Positions 7,301-14,436 of a stretch of DNA of 26,669 nt are shown piece after piece. The notes beneath the pieces are model-generated. The model did no database searches. It was not told where the DNA came from and saw nothing but the letters and a program-made list of their open reading frames with translations. The translations under genes and the position numbers were made by a program. This DNA comes from UMGS1484 sp045661365 (lineage in GTDB: Bacteria; Bacillota; Clostridia; Oscillospirales; Acutalibacteraceae), in contig JAZRFL010000056.1 in NCBI GenBank assembly GCA_045661365.1, positions 1 to 26,669 of the forward strand, in the 5' to 3' direction. Positions within the stretch are counted from its first letter, which is position 1, and each line of letters starts with the position of its first letter.

Positions 7301-7828
7301 TCAAACCAAAGCGCAATACACCAACAAACCAACCAAAGTTGCCAACAATACCGCCCATTGTACAAACACCGTAACAAACAAAATGCCTTTGAGCCATTCT
7401 ACACTGCGCAACAAACGAACGCCGCTTTCCCATTGGGCAATTTCATAGGGATAAGTGATTTTAGGACATTGTATCGCTTTCAATTGTCCATAGGTATCGG
7501 AAATGATAAAATAAAAAACGTGTAACCCAATATCCATTAACAAAGCGGTAGCGCCCAACACCCAATTTTTGTCAGAAAAAGCCATAACGATCACAAAAAT
7601 CATGGCCGCGGCAAGCACCACCGAAAAAACAGAAGCAATCAAGCAAGAATAACTTCGCTCACAAAAATCCTTGATCCTCGGATATATCGCACTGCATTGC
7701 ACCATGGCAATCTGCTTTTTTGCCACCGGAACCGACACCGCCGCCTGGTAATTCACCGTACCACAGCCGCAACGGGGGCATATAATCGCCTCATTCATCA
7801 ATGAATTTCCACATTTGGAACAAAACAT
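7301..7828 (-). CDS. Zinc-ribbon membrane protein (paralogue A)
   Basis: This gene encodes 175 residues. An N-terminal zinc ribbon (CSKCGN then CPRCGCG) is followed by a short linker and hydrophobic segments at about residues 55-80, 85-105 and 145-170, so it is a small integral membrane protein with a cytoplasmic zinc finger. The function is unknown. I chose the second ATG (7828) because AGAGATG then sits at ribosome-site distance, matching the AGAGGTG before the related gene at 11228. The first 30 codons and the leader are nearly identical in DNA to the gene just upstream, while the rest is strongly diverged. With a 57-bp gap and no promoter of its own visible, it is probably co-transcribed with that gene. 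Confidence 0.75.
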   Translation of the reverse strand: MFCSKCGNSLMNEAIICPRCGCGTVNYQAAVSVPVAKKQIAMVQCSAIYPRIKDFCERSYSCLIASVFSVVLAAAMIFVIVMAFSDKNWVLGATALLMDIGLHVFYFIISDTYGQLKAIQCPKITYPYEIAQWESGVRLLRSVEWLKGILFVTVFVQWAVLLATLVGLLVYCALV

Positions 7829-7883
7829 AGTTGTCATCTCTTTTCTAAAATTTTGGTTATATTCTTTGTCTTCTGTTCTGCTA
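7742..7883 (-). repeat. 142-bp leader/N-terminus duplication, copy A
   Basis: This segment covers the 5' leader and first ~29 codons of the gene ending at 7301, and matches 8333-8474 at about 130 of 142 bases. Similarity fades abruptly on both sides. Confidence 0.88.
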
Positions 7884-7885
7884 CA

Positions 7886-8419
7886 TCACCAAAAAGTAGG
7901 TCTGTCCGCAAACATGCTGACCAACGTAAAAGCCAATATCCCAATCGTTGCAACAGCCGTTGGTATTAAGGTAACAATAAACACCACGCGATCCATCCAC
8001 CCCACAGCTTGCAGTTTTTTATTTCCTTTTTCCCATTCACAAGCCTCTGACGGAGAAGCGACCCGAAAACGATATTTATTTTTCATTCGGTCATATCGCC
8101 CGCTGACCACCATACTTAGAATAAAATCAACAAATGCCAAAACAATTGCCACAGCAATTACGCCCCACGCTTCTTCTAACAAACCGTAACTTAAAACCAA
8201 AAATATACCTGCCAAAAACAACAAATTGAAAACAGCAAAACACCAAAGAGAATGGCACTCTTCTGCGAACACTTTAACATTGGCATATACCAAACCCTGT
8301 TGCCCTACTTGCGACACCCCGTAAGGCATCGCCACCTGGTAATTCACCGTACCACAGCCGCAACGGGGGCATATAATCGCCTCATTCATCAACGGATTCC
8401 CACATTTGGTACAAAACAT
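7886..8419 (-). CDS. Zinc-ribbon membrane protein (paralogue B)
   Basis: This gene encodes 177 residues with the same design as its downstream neighbour: zinc ribbon CTKCGN...CPRCGCG, a linker, then hydrophobic spans at about 55-75, 80-105 and 145-170. Beyond the zinc ribbon, similarity to the neighbour is low but shares an EWE-G-KKL-like block before the last span (QWESGVRLL versus EWEKGNKKL). It is the first gene of the pair and has a sigma-A-like promoter preceded by two palindromes 21 bp apart. The function is unknown; the zinc ribbon may serve in protein or nucleic-acid contact. Confidence 0.75.
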   Translation of the reverse strand: MFCTKCGNPLMNEAIICPRCGCGTVNYQVAMPYGVSQVGQQGLVYANVKVFAEECHSLWCFAVFNLLFLAGIFLVLSYGLLEEAWGVIAVAIVLAFVDFILSMVVSGRYDRMKNKYRFRVASPSEACEWEKGNKKLQAVGWMDRVVFIVTLIPTAVATIGILAFTLVSMFADRPTFW

Positions 8420-8474
8420 AGTTATCATCTCTTTTCTAATATTTTGATTACACTCTTTGTTTCCTGTTCTGCTA
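8333..8474 (-). repeat. 142-bp leader/N-terminus duplication, copy B
   Basis: Partner of 7742-7883. The conserved block ends at 8474, a few bases before the -10 box (8477-8482), so it covers the transcribed leader plus the zinc-ribbon codons but not the promoter. Confidence 0.88.
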
Positions 8475-8476
8475 TG

Positions 8477-8505
8477 ATTTTACAAAAACATCTGCCAAAA
8501 GGCAA
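8477..8505 (-). promoter_or_regulatory. Promoter of the zinc-ribbon gene pair
   Basis: On the - strand, TTGCCT (8500-8505), a 17-bp spacer and TAAAAT (8477-8482) lie about 60 bp before the start at 8419. The -35 box directly abuts the palindrome at 8506-8521. Confidence 0.65.
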
Positions 8506-8521
8506 GTTACAAAGCTGTATC
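8506..8521. promoter_or_regulatory. Operator-like palindrome 1 (GTTACA-N4-TGTATC)
   Basis: GTTACAAAGCTGTATC is an imperfect dyad (5 of 6 pairs) that touches the -35 box of the zinc-ribbon promoter. It matches the dyads at 8527-8542 and 10657-10672. Confidence 0.6.
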
Positions 8522-8526
8522 CTTGG

Positions 8527-8542
8527 GTTACAGTTTTGTAAC
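8527..8542. promoter_or_regulatory. Operator-like palindrome 2 (GTTACA-N4-TGTAAC)
   Basis: GTTACAGTTTTGTAAC is a perfect 6-bp dyad with a 4-bp centre, 21 bp (two helical turns) from palindrome 1. The same 16 bases occur on the other strand at 10657-10672. Confidence 0.65.
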
Positions 8543-8555
8543 CATTTTTCCACAG

Positions 8556-8825
8556 CCAAATCATGGCGACTTGAACCACGATTTATGAAGGCGGATTTTC
8601 ACCCCACCGTCGTCAAAATGCTCGTTAATACATACAGTATTGCCTGCGTTTTTTCCTCGGTAAGCCAAAAATCCTCACTTCATAAATTCTTCGGCCGATA
8701 ACGGATGTGTTTTGGAATAATTGTGGGTTGTTTCGACGCGCGCGAGCTGTCGCTCTCGCAAGGAGAAAGAAGCCGCAAGCGCCGAAAATCATGCGTTTCG
8801 GCGGGTTCAAGTTACTATGATTTGG
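8556..8825. mobile_element. 270-bp MITE-like structured intergenic element
   Basis: The ends (8556-8577 and 8804-8825) are 22-bp inverted repeats with 19 matching positions; each contains CCAAATCAT and ACTTGAACC. Inside are nested stems: ATTTATGAAG (8581-8590) with CTTCATAAAT (8678-8687), GGATTTT (8593-8599) with AAAATCC (8668-8674), an AATAC/GTATT hairpin within those, and CGCCGAAA (8780-8787) with TTTCGGCG (8796-8803). There is no transposase or credible coding frame. The composition (runs such as GACGCGCGCGAGC) differs from the flanks. I see no target-site duplication. It could instead be a structured RNA gene. Confidence 0.6.
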
Positions 8826-8832
8826 TTAAAAA

Positions 8833-8866
8833 AACGGACAAAAAGAATTTCTCCTTTTTGTCCGTT
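8833..8866 (-). terminator. Terminator of the LRR protein gene
   Basis: AACGGACAAAAAG (8833-8845) pairs perfectly with CTTTTTGTCCGTT (8854-8866); the A-run at 8828-8832 gives the U-tract on the - strand just after the LRR gene. Confidence 0.88.
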
Positions 8867-8882
8867 ATATGCTGTTTTACTT

Positions 8883-10589
8883 CTATTTTTTCCCGTGACC
8901 ATCGGGGTTCTCGTCTGTTGAAACCACGTACTGCACCCGTTTCAGTTTCAGAACCAACAATAAAATAACCGTCAGAGCAATCAGCAATGCCGCACCGCCA
9001 CCGATCAATACCCACAGACCGTATTGTTCCATAAACGAGGTTTGTTGGGCTTTTGGCACGGTCACCTGAGCAGTCGCACCGGGTTTTACGGGATTCGCCG
9101 AAACAGAATCGTTTTCGGTCAACGCTTGCATCAACTGTTCTTGCGTCAAAGCCGTAAATGTAAATCCGTTTTCCACACAGTAACCATTTGCCGCCGAATC
9201 AACAATTCCTTTTATGGTAAAGTTGTCTTTGGCTACGTCTCCCCCGTTTTCGTCGAACACATAACCAAATGCCATTGTGCCGATCTCGACCACGCTGTCG
9301 GAAAGAACCACTTCGGCCAGCTTATTGCAATCATAAAATGCATACTCCCCAACCGTCGTAACACCGTCGGGAATAACCACCCGCGACAATTTGAAACAAT
9401 AAGAAAAAGCATCGGCACCTATGGTGGTCAACCCTTTGGGCAACACAACCGAAGTCAAGTTTTCGCAATAGTGAAATGCGCTGTCACCAATTGAGGTTAC
9501 GCTGTCGGGAAAGGTCACCTCCCGCAAAGAATAACACTCTTGAAACGCCCGATCGCCAATGGTGATCACCGAATCAGGAATCACGTAGCTTTCAGCATTT
9601 TTGTTAGAAGGATACCGAATCAACAGGGTTTTATTTTTATTAAACAACACCCCATCTTCCACCGAATAGGCGGGATTGTTGGGAGAAACGCTCAATTCAC
9701 AATCGAACGCACCACTACCAATGCTCAGCACGCTGTCGGGAATGGTCACAGGAGCCATGCTGTAGCAATATACAAACGCATCGTCTCCCACACCGGTCAA
9801 AGTTTCGGGAAGAACAACGTCGGTCAAACTGTAGCAAAAAGAAAATGCGCTGTCACCAATCGAAGTAAGTCCTGCCGGCAGAGTAACTGTTTTTAATTGT
9901 TCGCAACCGCTAAAGCAACTGATGCCGATTTGCGTAATACCCGACGGAATCACCACCGAAGTCAAGTTTTTACATTGGTAAAATGCATAATCAACAAGCG
10001 TGGTCACCGTATTGGGAATGGTGTAGGTCGTTTCCGATTTGTTCACAGGATACCGAATCAACGTGGTTTGTTCTTTGTTAAACAACACCCCGTCCCGAGA
10101 AGAATAATATTGATTTTCGGGCGAAACCGTAATGATCCCCTTGTAGAAAGCCGAATTTCCAATGGTTTGAACCGAGGCGGGAATGGTGATAGCAGACAGA
10201 CTGTCGCACAGTTCAAATGCCATTTCATCAATAACCTGAACCCCTTCTGGGATAGTGATCTTCTCTAAATTGGTACACCCTAAAAAAGCATAGCGACCAA
10301 TTACGGTAACCCCCTGAGGAATCACCGCCGTCTTCAGTTCGGTATGCTCCGAAAAAACGTCGTCACCGATTGCAGTAACCGCATATCCGCCCAAGGTGTG
10401 GGGAATCACCAAATCGTTTTGTGCGTCGCCGTGATATCCTACAATAACCGCGTCGCCGTCGATCACATCAAACACGTAATCGCCGTCTACCATACCCTCG
10501 TTTATCTGCGGTCCCGCCGCACATGCCCCGATTCCCAAAATCGGCAATAAAATCAGCAAGGTCAACAGCCATATTAAGCCACGTTTCAT
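8883..10589 (-). CDS. BspA-like leucine-rich-repeat surface protein
   Basis: This gene encodes 568 residues. A signal peptide (residues 1 to about 25) leads into an array of about 14 LRR_5/BspA-type repeats of roughly 23 residues with the pattern IP-x-x-V-T-x-IG-x-x-AF-x-x-C. The array is broken twice by similar inserts (DGVLFNKEQTTLIRYP and DGVLFNKNKTLLIRYP), an internal duplication. Near the C-terminus a Pro/Thr linker is followed by a membrane span and a short charged tail, so it is anchored in the cell membrane and displayed outside; there is no LPXTG motif. BspA-type repeats are linked to adhesion and protein binding, but the ligand is unknown. AAGGAGGTG lies 6 bp before the ATG at 10589. 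Its promoter carries the same -35-abutting palindrome as the zinc-ribbon genes. Confidence 0.9.
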   Translation of the reverse strand: MKRGLIWLLTLLILLPILGIGACAAGPQINEGMVDGDYVFDVIDGDAVIVGYHGDAQNDLVIPHTLGGYAVTAIGDDVFSEHTELKTAVIPQGVTVIGRYAFLGCTNLEKITIPEGVQVIDEMAFELCDSLSAITIPASVQTIGNSAFYKGIITVSPENQYYSSRDGVLFNKEQTTLIRYPVNKSETTYTIPNTVTTLVDYAFYQCKNLTSVVIPSGITQIGISCFSGCEQLKTVTLPAGLTSIGDSAFSFCYSLTDVVLPETLTGVGDDAFVYCYSMAPVTIPDSVLSIGSGAFDCELSVSPNNPAYSVEDGVLFNKNKTLLIRYPSNKNAESYVIPDSVITIGDRAFQECYSLREVTFPDSVTSIGDSAFHYCENLTSVVLPKGLTTIGADAFSYCFKLSRVVIPDGVTTVGEYAFYDCNKLAEVVLSDSVVEIGTMAFGYVFDENGGDVAKDNFTIKGIVDSAANGYCVENGFTFTALTQEQLMQALTENDSVSANPVKPGATAQVTVPKAQQTSFMEQYGLWVLIGGGAALLIALTVILLLVLKLKRVQYVVSTDENPDGHGKK

Positions 10590-10627
10590 TTCCCACACCT
10601 CCTTAACAGTATCATGGTTGCTTTATC

Positions 10628-10656
10628 ATTGTACTAAAAATTCACCAAAAAATCAA
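10628..10656 (-). promoter_or_regulatory. Promoter of the LRR protein gene
   Basis: On the - strand, TTGATT (10651-10656), a 17-bp spacer and TACAAT (10628-10633). The -35 box directly abuts the palindrome at 10657-10672. Confidence 0.7.
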
Positions 10657-10672
10657 GTTACAAAACTGTAAC
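10657..10672. promoter_or_regulatory. Operator-like palindrome 3 (GTTACA-N4-TGTAAC)
   Basis: GTTACAAAACTGTAAC is the reverse complement of the 16-bp palindrome at 8527-8542. It is centred at about -44 relative to the expected transcription start of the LRR gene, the usual place for an activator touching RNA polymerase. Confidence 0.65.
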
Positions 10673-10703
10673 CATTCGCCCAAGCACCGCTTACATACAA
10701 AAA

Positions 10704-10723
10704 GCCGCCCCAAAAGGGACGGC
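10704..10723 (-). terminator. Terminator of the YQQP-repeat zinc-ribbon gene
   Basis: GCCGCCCC and GGGACGGC pair around AAAA (one mismatch or wobble), with A-runs on both sides that give a U-tract on the - strand. Confidence 0.8.
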
Positions 10724-10745
10724 AAAAACAAATGTAATTTATGTG

Positions 10746-11228
10746 CTATGCCAAGCTAGCCATCATCAAGATGAAGTGCACACCGGAGAAAATAACACCC
10801 AGCAGGCTCAACACCTTACCGCCGTTGGCGATACGGCTCTTGGCGCACAGAATCAGGCCAATCAATGCCAAGGGGAAGGTAACAACAAGGAAACCAATGT
10901 TGGTGCTGGCTACTTCGTCATAAAACCAATACCAAGGATCAAATGTTGCCAAGCAGTAAATATTGGAAATGATCGACATAACAAAACCAATGATACCCAA
11001 GATCATACCGGTGATCTTCATACCCTTGCTGCCGCCGGAAACGGGGGCTTCATACATAGGTTGTTGATACATGGGTTGTTGGTACATAGGTTGTTGATAG
11101 GTGGGTTGTTGATACACGGGTTGTTGGTATGCGGGTTGTGCGGCAGCTTGTTGTCTAAGAGCATTGCCGCAATTCATGCATACGTTTGCGTTGTCGGGGT
11201 TTTGTGTGCCGCAGTTGGGACAGAACAT
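10746..11228 (-). CDS. Zinc-ribbon membrane protein with YQQP repeats
   Basis: This gene encodes 160 residues. The N-terminal zinc ribbon CPNCG...CMNCG is followed by Gln/Ala-rich sequence and about six five-residue units of the form YQQPx, then PVSGGSKG and a membrane part with spans at about 71-93, 111-130 and 138-157. This is a common clostridial design (zinc_ribbon_2 plus a Pro/Tyr/Gln linker plus DUF4190-like spans). The function is unknown. The Tyr/Gln/Pro linker is probably flexible and cytoplasmic. AGAGGTG lies at good distance before the ATG, and the promoter is fully consensus. It is the third zinc-ribbon membrane protein within 4 kb but has no palindrome at its promoter. Confidence 0.82.
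   Translation of the reverse strand: MFCPNCGTQNPDNANVCMNCGNALRQQAAAQPAYQQPVYQQPTYQQPMYQQPMYQQPMYEAPVSGGSKGMKITGMILGIIGFVMSIISNIYCLATFDPWYWFYDEVASTNIGFLVVTFPLALIGLILCAKSRIANGGKVLSLLGVIFSGVHFILMMASLA
11055..11140 (-). repeat. 15-bp coding tandem repeat (YQQPx units)
   Basis: About 5.7 copies of a 15-bp unit with core GGTTGTTG (+ strand) encode the YQQPx linker repeats. Copies differ mainly at third positions and at the variable fifth codon. Confidence 0.9.
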
Positions 11229-11275
11229 AGGAATACACCTCTTTCAAAATATGCCGATCAGTAATCGGTGGTTTC

Positions 11276-11304
11276 ATTATAATCCTTTTTTCGAACTATG
11301 TCAA
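11276..11304 (-). promoter_or_regulatory. Consensus sigma-A promoter of the YQQP zinc-ribbon gene
   Basis: TTGACA (11299-11304), a 17-bp spacer and TATAAT (11276-11281) on the - strand form a perfect consensus promoter. A small dyad CCGAT-N5-ATCGG (11254-11268) falls in the leader. Confidence 0.88.
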
Positions 11305-11317
11305 CACCATTACGCAA

Positions 11318-11357
11318 AAAAAAGATACAAGAGCCCAACGGTTCTTGTATCTTTTTT
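11318..11357 (-). terminator. Terminator of secD-secF
   Basis: AAAAAAGATACAAGA (11318-11332) pairs over 15 bp with the complementary arm 11343-11357; the A-run at 11316-11323 supplies the U-tract on the - strand. Confidence 0.88.
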
Positions 11358-11397
11358 AGTAAAGGTATTTATTAGGAAATATTACCCAAGAATGACC

Positions 11398-12885
11398 TTA
11401 TTTGTTCAGTTTGCGGGTACGCCACCAAGCCCACATGGGACTGGACAGCAACACCGAGGAGTAGAAACCGGACAAAATACCAACCGCCATGGGGAAGGCA
11501 AAGCTGATGATCGAGGTCAATCCGTTGAACCAAGCAACCACGGCAATTGCCACAACAGCAATCAAGGTGGACAACGAGGTAAATACGTTACGAGTAAAGG
11601 TTTCGTTGACCGAACGGTTCACGATTTCGTTGATCGTTAAAGAAGAACCGAATTTTTGCTCATTTTCACGAATACGGTCATAAATAACAATGGTACCGTT
11701 GATCGAGTAACCCAAAATGGTCAGCACCACCGCAATAAAGTTGTCATCTAACGGAATGCGGAAGATCACGTAGGACATATAAGCAATCAAAATATCGTGG
11801 ATCAAAGCAAAGGTGGCAAACAAGCCGGCAGACAAACCGCCGATCTTGCGGAAACGAATACCAATGTACAAGGTCAAGAACAAGCCACCCAGTACCATAG
11901 CAAACAAGCATTTGATAAAGAAGCCCTTACCAACGGTGGGTTTTACACTGTTAGAGGTAATCAAGGTCACGCCGTTGTTGTTTTGGGTAGAAGCGGTCAC
12001 ACCTGCTTTGTCAAATTTGGTTTGCAAGGCGGTGGTGATTGCTTTCATCTCTTCTTCGGTGAATTCACGACCGGCATCGATGGGGGTAACGGCAAAAGAA
12101 TGTGCTTCATTATTTACCGTAACGTTTACTTGGTTCCCGGAAGTGGCTTTGTTTAAGTTATACAAAGCAGATTGCACTTCGGCGGCGATTTCAGAAGAAG
12201 AAATGGTCGTCCCGGCATCTTGCTCGGTGTCGGTGGGCGTGTCGGTGGGGGTTTCGGAGGAAACCGTTGCCGTCACCAACTCGGTGTCGGCGTTAACGGT
12301 GTAGTTCAGAACCGTACCGTATTGTTTTACCAAGTCTGCCAACATGAGATCTGCCAATTCACTTACCGTATTTGCCGAAACAAACGTGTATTGGGGAGCC
12401 TTGGCATCGGTGGATTTGATTGCGGCGGTGTAAGCATCTACCATGCTGTCGGTCACCACCTCTACCGGGTCGGCGGTAACAGTCTTGGCAGTCGCGTCAT
12501 ATTCGATTTTGGTTTCGCAACCAAACACTTCTTGTCCTTTTTGTGCCAACACCTTCACGTCGGGGGTACCAACCACTTGATAGGTCAGTACGGTAGAAGG
12601 AATATCGGTCAAGGTAAAGGTAACCTGAGTGTTTTTGCCGGCCAAGTCAGCGGCAAAGTCTACTTCCACACCGTCACCCAAGTGTTTTTGGGCAATGGCG
12701 GTAATACCGGCTTCGTCTACCTTTTCACCGGTCAAGGAATAGGTGAAAACGGCGCCACCCTTAAAGTTAATGTCCAATTCGGTGCCCATAATCAAGTTGA
12801 CCAGCAAACCGGCTACCAAAAGACCAACCGAAATCAACAAAAAGATTTTGCGTTTTCCAATAAAATCAAAGGATTTCTTAGCCAC
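11398..12885 (-). CDS. secF: Protein translocase subunit SecF, with enlarged extracytoplasmic domain
   Basis: This gene encodes 495 residues, against roughly 290-320 for most SecF proteins. The first span is at about residues 12-33 and the remaining five run from about 322 to the end; family motifs include DINFKGGAVF near residue 38 and GYSINGTIVIYDRIREN at 392-408. SecF works with SecD and SecYEG to pull secreted proteins across the membrane using the proton or sodium gradient. The extra length lies in the extracytoplasmic loop (34 to about 320), which includes a low-complexity TPTDTPTDT stretch near 213-220. Translation starts at GTG 12885, overlapping the secD stop by 8 bp, with GGAGGT inside the secD tail, so the two are coupled. 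Confidence 0.93.
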   Translation of the reverse strand: MAKKSFDFIGKRKIFLLISVGLLVAGLLVNLIMGTELDINFKGGAVFTYSLTGEKVDEAGITAIAQKHLGDGVEVDFAADLAGKNTQVTFTLTDIPSTVLTYQVVGTPDVKVLAQKGQEVFGCETKIEYDATAKTVTADPVEVVTDSMVDAYTAAIKSTDAKAPQYTFVSANTVSELADLMLADLVKQYGTVLNYTVNADTELVTATVSSETPTDTPTDTEQDAGTTISSSEIAAEVQSALYNLNKATSGNQVNVTVNNEAHSFAVTPIDAGREFTEEEMKAITTALQTKFDKAGVTASTQNNNGVTLITSNSVKPTVGKGFFIKCLFAMVLGGLFLTLYIGIRFRKIGGLSAGLFATFALIHDILIAYMSYVIFRIPLDDNFIAVVLTILGYSINGTIVIYDRIRENEQKFGSSLTINEIVNRSVNETFTRNVFTSLSTLIAVVAIAVVAWFNGLTSIISFAFPMAVGILSGFYSSVLLSSPMWAWWRTRKLNK

Positions 12886-14296
12886 GTTTCACACCTCCGT
12901 ACCACACAGGATTGCGCAGAGCCTTGAATCGAGAAATACCTTTCAGCATCAAACGAGAAGCATATACGCCAAAAATGAAGTTAAAGATAACACCGATCAA
13001 CAAGGTGTAGCCAAAGGAGTAGATTGAACCGGTAATGGTATTGGCAATTGCCAAACCGGGAATCAAGCCGATGGTGTTGTTGTACAGCCACATAAAGATC
13101 CACAAGATCTTAGACCAAATGCTGTTGTAAGGGCCAAAAATACCCATAAGGATCAGCGCCACGATCACGTTGGTTACGTTACCGTCCAAAATAGCCGAGA
13201 ACGCATTGGAGAACCCTGTGTCAATGGCACCGTCCAAGGTCTTTTTGTTGACCCGCAATTCTTCTTTAATACGTTCGGCGGTAATTACGTTGGAGTCAAC
13301 GCCCATACCAATGGACAAGATAATACCCGCAATACCGGGAATGGTAAGGGTAAAGCTTTCCACCCCGCTAAAGAAGCCGCTGGTGCAAGCAATTACACCG
13401 GCAATTTGTCCCAAGATCGCAATACAAGCAACCACACCGGGAACGCGATATTTCACGATCATCATAAGGCAGATCAAGCCAAAAGCAATCAACCCTGCCA
13501 GCAACATAACGTCCAAAGATTTTTCACCCATGGTGGGGTTGATCACGCGAATGGTGTCGTCAATGGTCAGCGCAAAGGGCAAAGAACCTGCGTTGATCTT
13601 TTCGGACAGTTCTTCCACGTACTCTTGGGTCATGTCGCCCGAAATAATAGCCTTACCGTCGGTAATCACGTTGCGAACAGTAGGAGCAGTCAGCATAACG
13701 TCGTCCAACCAGATTGAGATCTGACCGTTCATGTTTGCTTTGGTAGCGGCGGCGAATTTGGATTTACCGGCGTCGGTCAGGTTCAACTGAACCACGTAAC
13801 CTTCTTCATTGGTAAAACCGGCTTCGGCGCTTTCTACGTCAGCCGCACCTTGCAACAAGGGGGTACCGGTTCGTTCGGTACCGGCATAGAACGAAACCAT
13901 GGCGGTTTCGCCCAATTCCTTTACGGCCGCGGCAGGATCGTAGTTGGTTTCCTCCGACTGCCAGGGGAACCGAACAATGATCTGCTTGGTTTCATTGTCA
14001 GTATAAACCTCGCTGTCGGTAATATTTTTGTTTACCAAACGGGTGTTGATAACCGCTTCGGCGTTGGCCATATCCTCTTCGGTAATATTCGCCAGCTCAG
14101 CCTCGGTTACGTCAGGGGTGAAGATTGCTTCTACACCGCCTCGAATATCGATACCCCAACGGATATCTTTTGCCCCTTTGACCGTGATCCGCTCGGTGTC
14201 GCCATAGTAATCACTAATGCCGAAAAAGGCCAAATAGGCAAACGAGAAGATCAACAGGGCAACCACAATAAATGTGAGTTTACCTGAACGCTTCAT
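12878..14296 (-). CDS. secD: Protein translocase subunit SecD
   Basis: This gene encodes 472 residues. The first membrane span (about 8-28) is followed by the GIDIRGG block and an extracytoplasmic P1-like domain. Five more spans begin near residue 260, with GIAGIILSIGMGVDSNV as the conserved segment containing the Asp used for ion coupling. It forms the SecDF motor that promotes late steps of protein export. The start at 14296 is chosen because GGAGGG is 7 bp upstream; two earlier in-frame ATGs are too close to the ribosome site. It has its own promoter and is followed by overlapping secF. Confidence 0.95.
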   Translation of the reverse strand: MKRSGKLTFIVVALLIFSFAYLAFFGISDYYGDTERITVKGAKDIRWGIDIRGGVEAIFTPDVTEAELANITEEDMANAEAVINTRLVNKNITDSEVYTDNETKQIIVRFPWQSEETNYDPAAAVKELGETAMVSFYAGTERTGTPLLQGAADVESAEAGFTNEEGYVVQLNLTDAGKSKFAAATKANMNGQISIWLDDVMLTAPTVRNVITDGKAIISGDMTQEYVEELSEKINAGSLPFALTIDDTIRVINPTMGEKSLDVMLLAGLIAFGLICLMMIVKYRVPGVVACIAILGQIAGVIACTSGFFSGVESFTLTIPGIAGIILSIGMGVDSNVITAERIKEELRVNKKTLDGAIDTGFSNAFSAILDGNVTNVIVALILMGIFGPYNSIWSKILWIFMWLYNNTIGLIPGLAIANTITGSIYSFGYTLLIGVIFNFIFGVYASRLMLKGISRFKALRNPVWYGGVKRG

Positions 14297-14350
14297 TAGC
14301 ATTCCCTCCAATACTTACTGCAAGCAGAAATCTGCATGCTGATAAAAAAT

Positions 14351-14379
14351 ATTATAGTATAAACCGGAAAAAAAGTCAA
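14351..14379 (-). promoter_or_regulatory. Sigma-A promoter of secD-secF
   Basis: TTGACT (14374-14379), a 17-bp spacer and TATAAT (14351-14356) on the - strand. The leader contains an imperfect GCA-GCAG-AAAT-CTGC-TGC hairpin. Confidence 0.85.
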
Positions 14380-14394
14380 CCCTTCAACGAAAAA

Positions 14395-14418
14395 AACGGG
14401 CGGTTTCTCCCGCCCGTT
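14395..14418 (-). terminator. Terminator of the pgk-tpiA-gpmI-vanY operon
   Basis: AACGGGCGG (14395-14403) pairs with CCGCCCGTT (14410-14418); the A-run just before it on the + strand gives the U-tract on the - strand. Confidence 0.88.
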
Positions 14419-14436
14419 CTCTTCAATCTTTCATTT

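Noticed and set aside
8625..8810. Short Arg-rich - strand frame within the 270-bp element
   Set aside because: It has no ribosome site and overlaps palindromic sequence; it is better explained as chance translation of a structured element.
8883..10589. Recurrent short DNA motifs as a repeat array or CRISPR
   Set aside because: They encode the regular LRR_5 units of one open protein; there is no repeat-spacer structure.
11055..11140. Possible CRISPR-like short repeats
   Set aside because: Units are contiguous 15-bp coding repeats without spacers.
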